Assembly: GCA_001304365.1 (NCBI GenBank)
Contig: LJNA01000069.1
Coordinates: forward strand, 1 to 7,730
DNA length: 7,730 nucleotides
From: Syntrophobacter sp. DG_60
Lineage (GTDB): Bacteria > Desulfobacterota > Desulfofervidia > Desulfofervidales > DG-60
Direction: 5' to 3'
Below the pieces are notes generated by a model. The model had not been told where the DNA came from and searched no databases. It was given only the letters and a program-made list of their open reading frames with translations. The position numbers were made by a program, and so were the translations under genes. This document shows positions 5,988-7,730 of this stretch, one piece after another. Every line of letters begins with the position of its first letter. The stretch's first letter is position 1.

Positions 5988-6831
5988 ATAATTTTTTGAT
6001 ATCTTGGGGGTGCTTACTTTCTATTACAGGGCTAAATTCTTGATAGCCAAAATTTTTTAGATACTGTGAATCTACTCCTGGGCAAACACTTTTATAGATA
6101 CAAACCTTGCAATTTTCATGATACTCATAAGATATTTCATAAGGGGTTTTATCTACATTATAGAGTGCGTGTATATGATGCTCAAGGCCTTGCATCACAC
6201 AAAAGGGAATATTTTCGGTTAGTATCCATACCCTATTTAAGATACTTATATTGATGCTCTTCTCTATATAGGGCAATGCATGTCTCATGGGGAGAGAGCT
6301 ATCTTTAAAAGAAAGTATTAATCGATTAATTTTATAAGGGATAATGGTGGCGATAATGTTTTGTAAATCCATGTAATTTTGCCTACATATGGGTATTCTT
6401 ATGCAAATAAATTTATCTATAGGTAGTCTTTGCAGATTTTTTAAACCTTGAATGGTTTGCCAAAAACTACCCTTTGTTTGTGTTATATAGTCATGGATGT
6501 CTGGATTTGAGCCCCATATCTTTATTTCAAATAGATAGCATCCTGCTTCAATAGATTTTATGACCATTTGCATGTCCGAAAATATCCTACCATTGGTTAA
6601 GACCTTAATTCTTCTAAAACCCATGTGACGAGCCCTATCTATAATTTGAATAAAGTCACTCCTTATAGTTGGCTCTCCACCACAAAATTCTATACTATCT
6701 ACTTCGCTATTAGTCATTTCATGAACTATGTCATTGAAGTCTGGAATTGTTTGTTCTTTATCTTTAGAACTACAATAAAGACAGTTATTATTGCACCTGC
6801 TACCTACAAATATCTTCTTATATTTAACCAA
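5980..6831 (-). CDS. Radical SAM protein with C-terminal SPASM-like Cys cluster
   Basis: This 283-residue protein has the radical SAM motif Cys13-x3-Cys17-x2-Cys20 (SRCNNNCLYCSS), the SAM-binding GGEPT at 51-55 and IKVLTNGR at 75-82. Near the C-terminus Cys241-x2-Cys244-x5-Cys250 (preceded by Cys211) and the PGVDSQYLKNFGYQEF tail resemble proteins with an auxiliary Fe-S cluster, as in peptide- or cofactor-modifying enzymes. The exact family and substrate are not recognised. The only possible start is TTG at 6831: an in-frame TGA lies two codons upstream and no ATG or GTG precedes Cys13. No good ribosome binding site is seen. The gene leads the minus-strand run, overlaps the B12-type radical SAM gene by eight bases, and is divergent from the metal-transporter gene. 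Confidence 0.83.
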   Translation of the reverse strand: MVKYKKIFVGSRCNNNCLYCSSKDKEQTIPDFNDIVHEMTNSEVDSIEFCGGEPTIRSDFIQIIDRARHMGFRRIKVLTNGRIFSDMQMVIKSIEAGCYLFEIKIWGSNPDIHDYITQTKGSFWQTIQGLKNLQRLPIDKFICIRIPICRQNYMDLQNIIATIIPYKINRLILSFKDSSLPMRHALPYIEKSINISILNRVWILTENIPFCVMQGLEHHIHALYNVDKTPYEISYEYHENCKVCIYKSVCPGVDSQYLKNFGYQEFSPVIESKHPQDIKKLYE

Positions 6832-6897
6832 GGTTCACTTACAGAGATGAACTGCAAGGTTTAAAAAATCTAAACTAGCCCTTTTTTTGGTCTTTTT

Positions 6898-6928
6898 TTT
6901 ATGTAACAAATGCCCTGATCTCTGTCAA
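6898..6928 (-). promoter_or_regulatory. Predicted promoter of the radical SAM operon
   Basis: On the minus strand a perfect TTGACA (6928-6923) is followed after 17 bases by TACATA (6905-6900), a weak -10 match. This would give a leader of about 65 bases before the TTG start. The -35 is one arm of an inverted repeat shared with the opposite promoter. Assigned from sequence only. Confidence 0.35.
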
Positions 6929-6959
6929 CCAATCAAAAAAAAGGGAAACCTTGACAGAG
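6920..6959. repeat. 9-bp inverted repeat in the divergent promoter region
   Basis: CTCTGTCAA (6920-6928) and TTGACAGAG (6951-6959) are perfect complements separated by 22 bases. Each arm holds a perfect TTGACA -35 hexamer pointing outward, one toward the radical SAM operon and one toward the transporter gene. This could be chance symmetry of two strong -35 boxes or a shared regulator site. No T-run suited to a terminator follows. Confidence 0.55.
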
Positions 6960-6979
6960 GCCCTCATGTTGTGTTAAGT
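6951..6979 (+). promoter_or_regulatory. Predicted promoter of the CbiM/NikM-type gene
   Basis: TTGACA (6951-6956) is followed after 17 bases by TTAAGT (6974-6979), which keeps only three of six -10 positions. Transcription would start near 6986, giving a leader of about 25 bases. The -10 overlaps the candidate NikR operator, as expected of a repressed promoter. The -35 is strong and the -10 is uncertain. Confidence 0.35.
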
Positions 6980-6998
6980 TTTTTCAAAGAGGTATCAC
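6971..6998. promoter_or_regulatory. Candidate NikR operator upstream of the metal transporter
   Basis: GTGTTAA (6971-6977), a 14-base spacer and GTATCAC (6992-6998) match the deltaproteobacterial NikR box as I recall it (GTGTTAC, N13-14, GTAACAC) at 12 of 14 positions, with correct spacing. One further symmetric pair (T6970, A6999) extends the dyad. It covers the predicted -10 and ends 11 bases before the transporter ATG, a position that would block transcription when nickel is plentiful. No nikR gene lies in the window. Confidence 0.45.
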
Positions 6999-7009
6999 AA
7001 AATAAAAAA

Positions 7010-7615
7010 ATGCATATCTCAGAGGGTGTACTTTCAGCGCCTGTATTAGCAGCGGGCGTTTCACTTTCAGCAGGAGCAGTTTATTTAGGTTTAAACAGGA
7101 TGGACTATGATAGAATCCCTTCTGTAGCTATTCTTACATCAACCTTTTTTGTTGCCTCAATAGTCCATATACCTCTAGGCCCTTCTAGTGCCCATTTGAT
7201 GTTAAATGGCCTTTTGGGAATTCTTTTAAGCTGGTCGGCATTTCCTGCTATCCTTGTTGCTCTAACCCTTCAGGCAATGCTTTTTCAATTTGGGGGTCTT
7301 ACAGTACTGGGGGTAAACACCTTTACCATGGCCCTTCCTGCTATCTTTTGTTATTATATTTTTGGCCCTGCTGTTCGGGGAAAAAATCCAAAACTGGCCA
7401 TTTTTGGTGCCTTCTTAGCAGGGACCACCTCTGTACTTCTATCTGGCTTATTAGTGGGCACTGCTTTAGCTTTTACAGGAAAGACCTTTATAGTTGCTGC
7501 CAAGGCCATAGTTGTTGCCCATGTCCCTATTATGATTATTGAAGGCATTATTACTGCAAGTGTAATAACCTTTCTAAGGAAGGTTAAACCAGAGATATTA
7601 AGGATAAAGACTTGA
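7010..7615 (+). CDS. cbiM: CbiM/NikM-type cobalt or nickel transporter substrate-binding membrane protein
   Basis: CbiM/NikM is the membrane component that recognises Co(II) or Ni(II) in energy-coupling-factor-like uptake systems. The start is placed at 7010, giving 201 residues beginning MHISEGVLS, because in this family the free Met1 amine and His2 are metal ligands; the open frame upstream to 6887 is not counted. His62 in GPSSAHLMLNG is the likely further ligand and His53 is nearby. Several hydrophobic segments and LQAMLFQFGGLTVLGVNTFTMALPA match the family. The ribosome binding site is poor: GAGG at 6989-6992 lies 17 bases upstream. CbiQ and CbiO partners are not seen; 115 bases of repeat-like DNA follow. 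A candidate NikR site and hypF in the region favour nickel, but cobalt cannot be excluded from sequence. Confidence 0.9.
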   Translation: MHISEGVLSAPVLAAGVSLSAGAVYLGLNRMDYDRIPSVAILTSTFFVASIVHIPLGPSSAHLMLNGLLGILLSWSAFPAILVALTLQAMLFQFGGLTVLGVNTFTMALPAIFCYYIFGPAVRGKNPKLAIFGAFLAGTTSVLLSGLLVGTALAFTGKTFIVAAKAIVVAHVPIMIIEGIITASVITFLRKVKPEILRIKT

Positions 7616-7620
7616 TTTAA

Positions 7621-7715
7621 GCCACAGATTTACACGGAATGGCACAGATAAACACAGATTGTCAGGATTTTAAATATAAAAATATTTTCTTCAGGCATCG
7701 GCGAAAATCTGTGGC
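7621..7715. repeat. Intergenic repeat: 10-bp-period CACAGATT units plus an 11-bp inverted terminus
   Basis: Units starting at 7621, 7631, 7641 and 7651 follow the pattern NNCACAGATN (the second degenerates to CACGGAA), with a perfect 10-base period and a decayed fifth unit at 7661. The outermost bases GCCACAGATTT (7621-7631) recur inverted as AAATCTGTGGC (7705-7715). The unit begins five bases after the cbiM stop. It looks like a dispersed intergenic repeat; no coding function is evident. Confidence 0.65.
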
Positions 7716-7730
7716 AAATTTTATTATTTC

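Noticed and set aside
6887..7009. N-terminal extension of the transporter (41 codons with CNKCPDLC)
   Set aside because: The CbiM/NikM family needs a free Met1-His2 N-terminus for metal binding, the predicted transcription start lies downstream, and no ribosome binding site precedes 6887.
6860..7009. Cobalamin or NiCo riboswitch before the transporter gene
   Set aside because: No conserved B12-box or NiCo core sequence was recognised, and the predicted leader is only about 25 bases long.

Overview
The window looks like chromosomal DNA of an AT-rich, Gram-negative, probably anaerobic bacterium. A Ton energy-transduction system (exbB-exbD-tonB) implies an outer membrane. HypF implies [NiFe]-hydrogenases. 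A CbiM/NikM-type metal transporter and two radical SAM enzymes fit an anaerobic lifestyle. The dense short intergenic repeats and a candidate NikR operator of the type I recall from Deltaproteobacteria (Desulfobacterota) suggest that lineage or a neighbour of it. This placement is inference.

Layout from left to right. Positions 1-1635 hold the C-terminal two thirds of hypF (+), whose start lies outside the window. Positions 1855-2519 hold a complete type II toxin-antitoxin pair, vapB-vapC (+), with its own promoter and bracketed by an 18/21 direct repeat. The minus strand from 6831 down to 2663 carries five genes in one direction: a radical SAM protein with a C-terminal Cys cluster, a B12-binding-domain radical SAM protein (8-base overlap), then exbB, exbD and tonB (exbD and tonB overlap by 14 bases). 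At 7010-7615 a CbiM/NikM-type membrane protein is transcribed divergently (+). No RNA gene, CRISPR array, transposase or integrase was seen, and no gene-free stretch exceeds 300 bases.

How the genes may work together. HypF is needed to build the Fe(CN)2CO part of [NiFe]-hydrogenase. The transporter at the right carries the N-terminal Met-His motif that binds Ni or Co, and its leader contains a 12/14 match to the NikR operator I recall. The Ton system between them could power outer-membrane uptake of a nickel or cobalamin chelate, but no TonB-dependent receptor is present, so this link is a hypothesis. The two radical SAM genes form an operon of unknown substrate, and no precursor peptide is evident.

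The most unusual feature is how often small repeats invade or abut genes. Two GC-rich palindromic elements sit inside tonB, in frame but in different reading frames. A heptamer array contains the hypF stop codon. A second heptamer array ends exactly at the exbB stop. A 55-bp element with inverted termini supplies the last codons and stop of the B12-type radical SAM gene. A 10-bp-period repeat follows the transporter gene.
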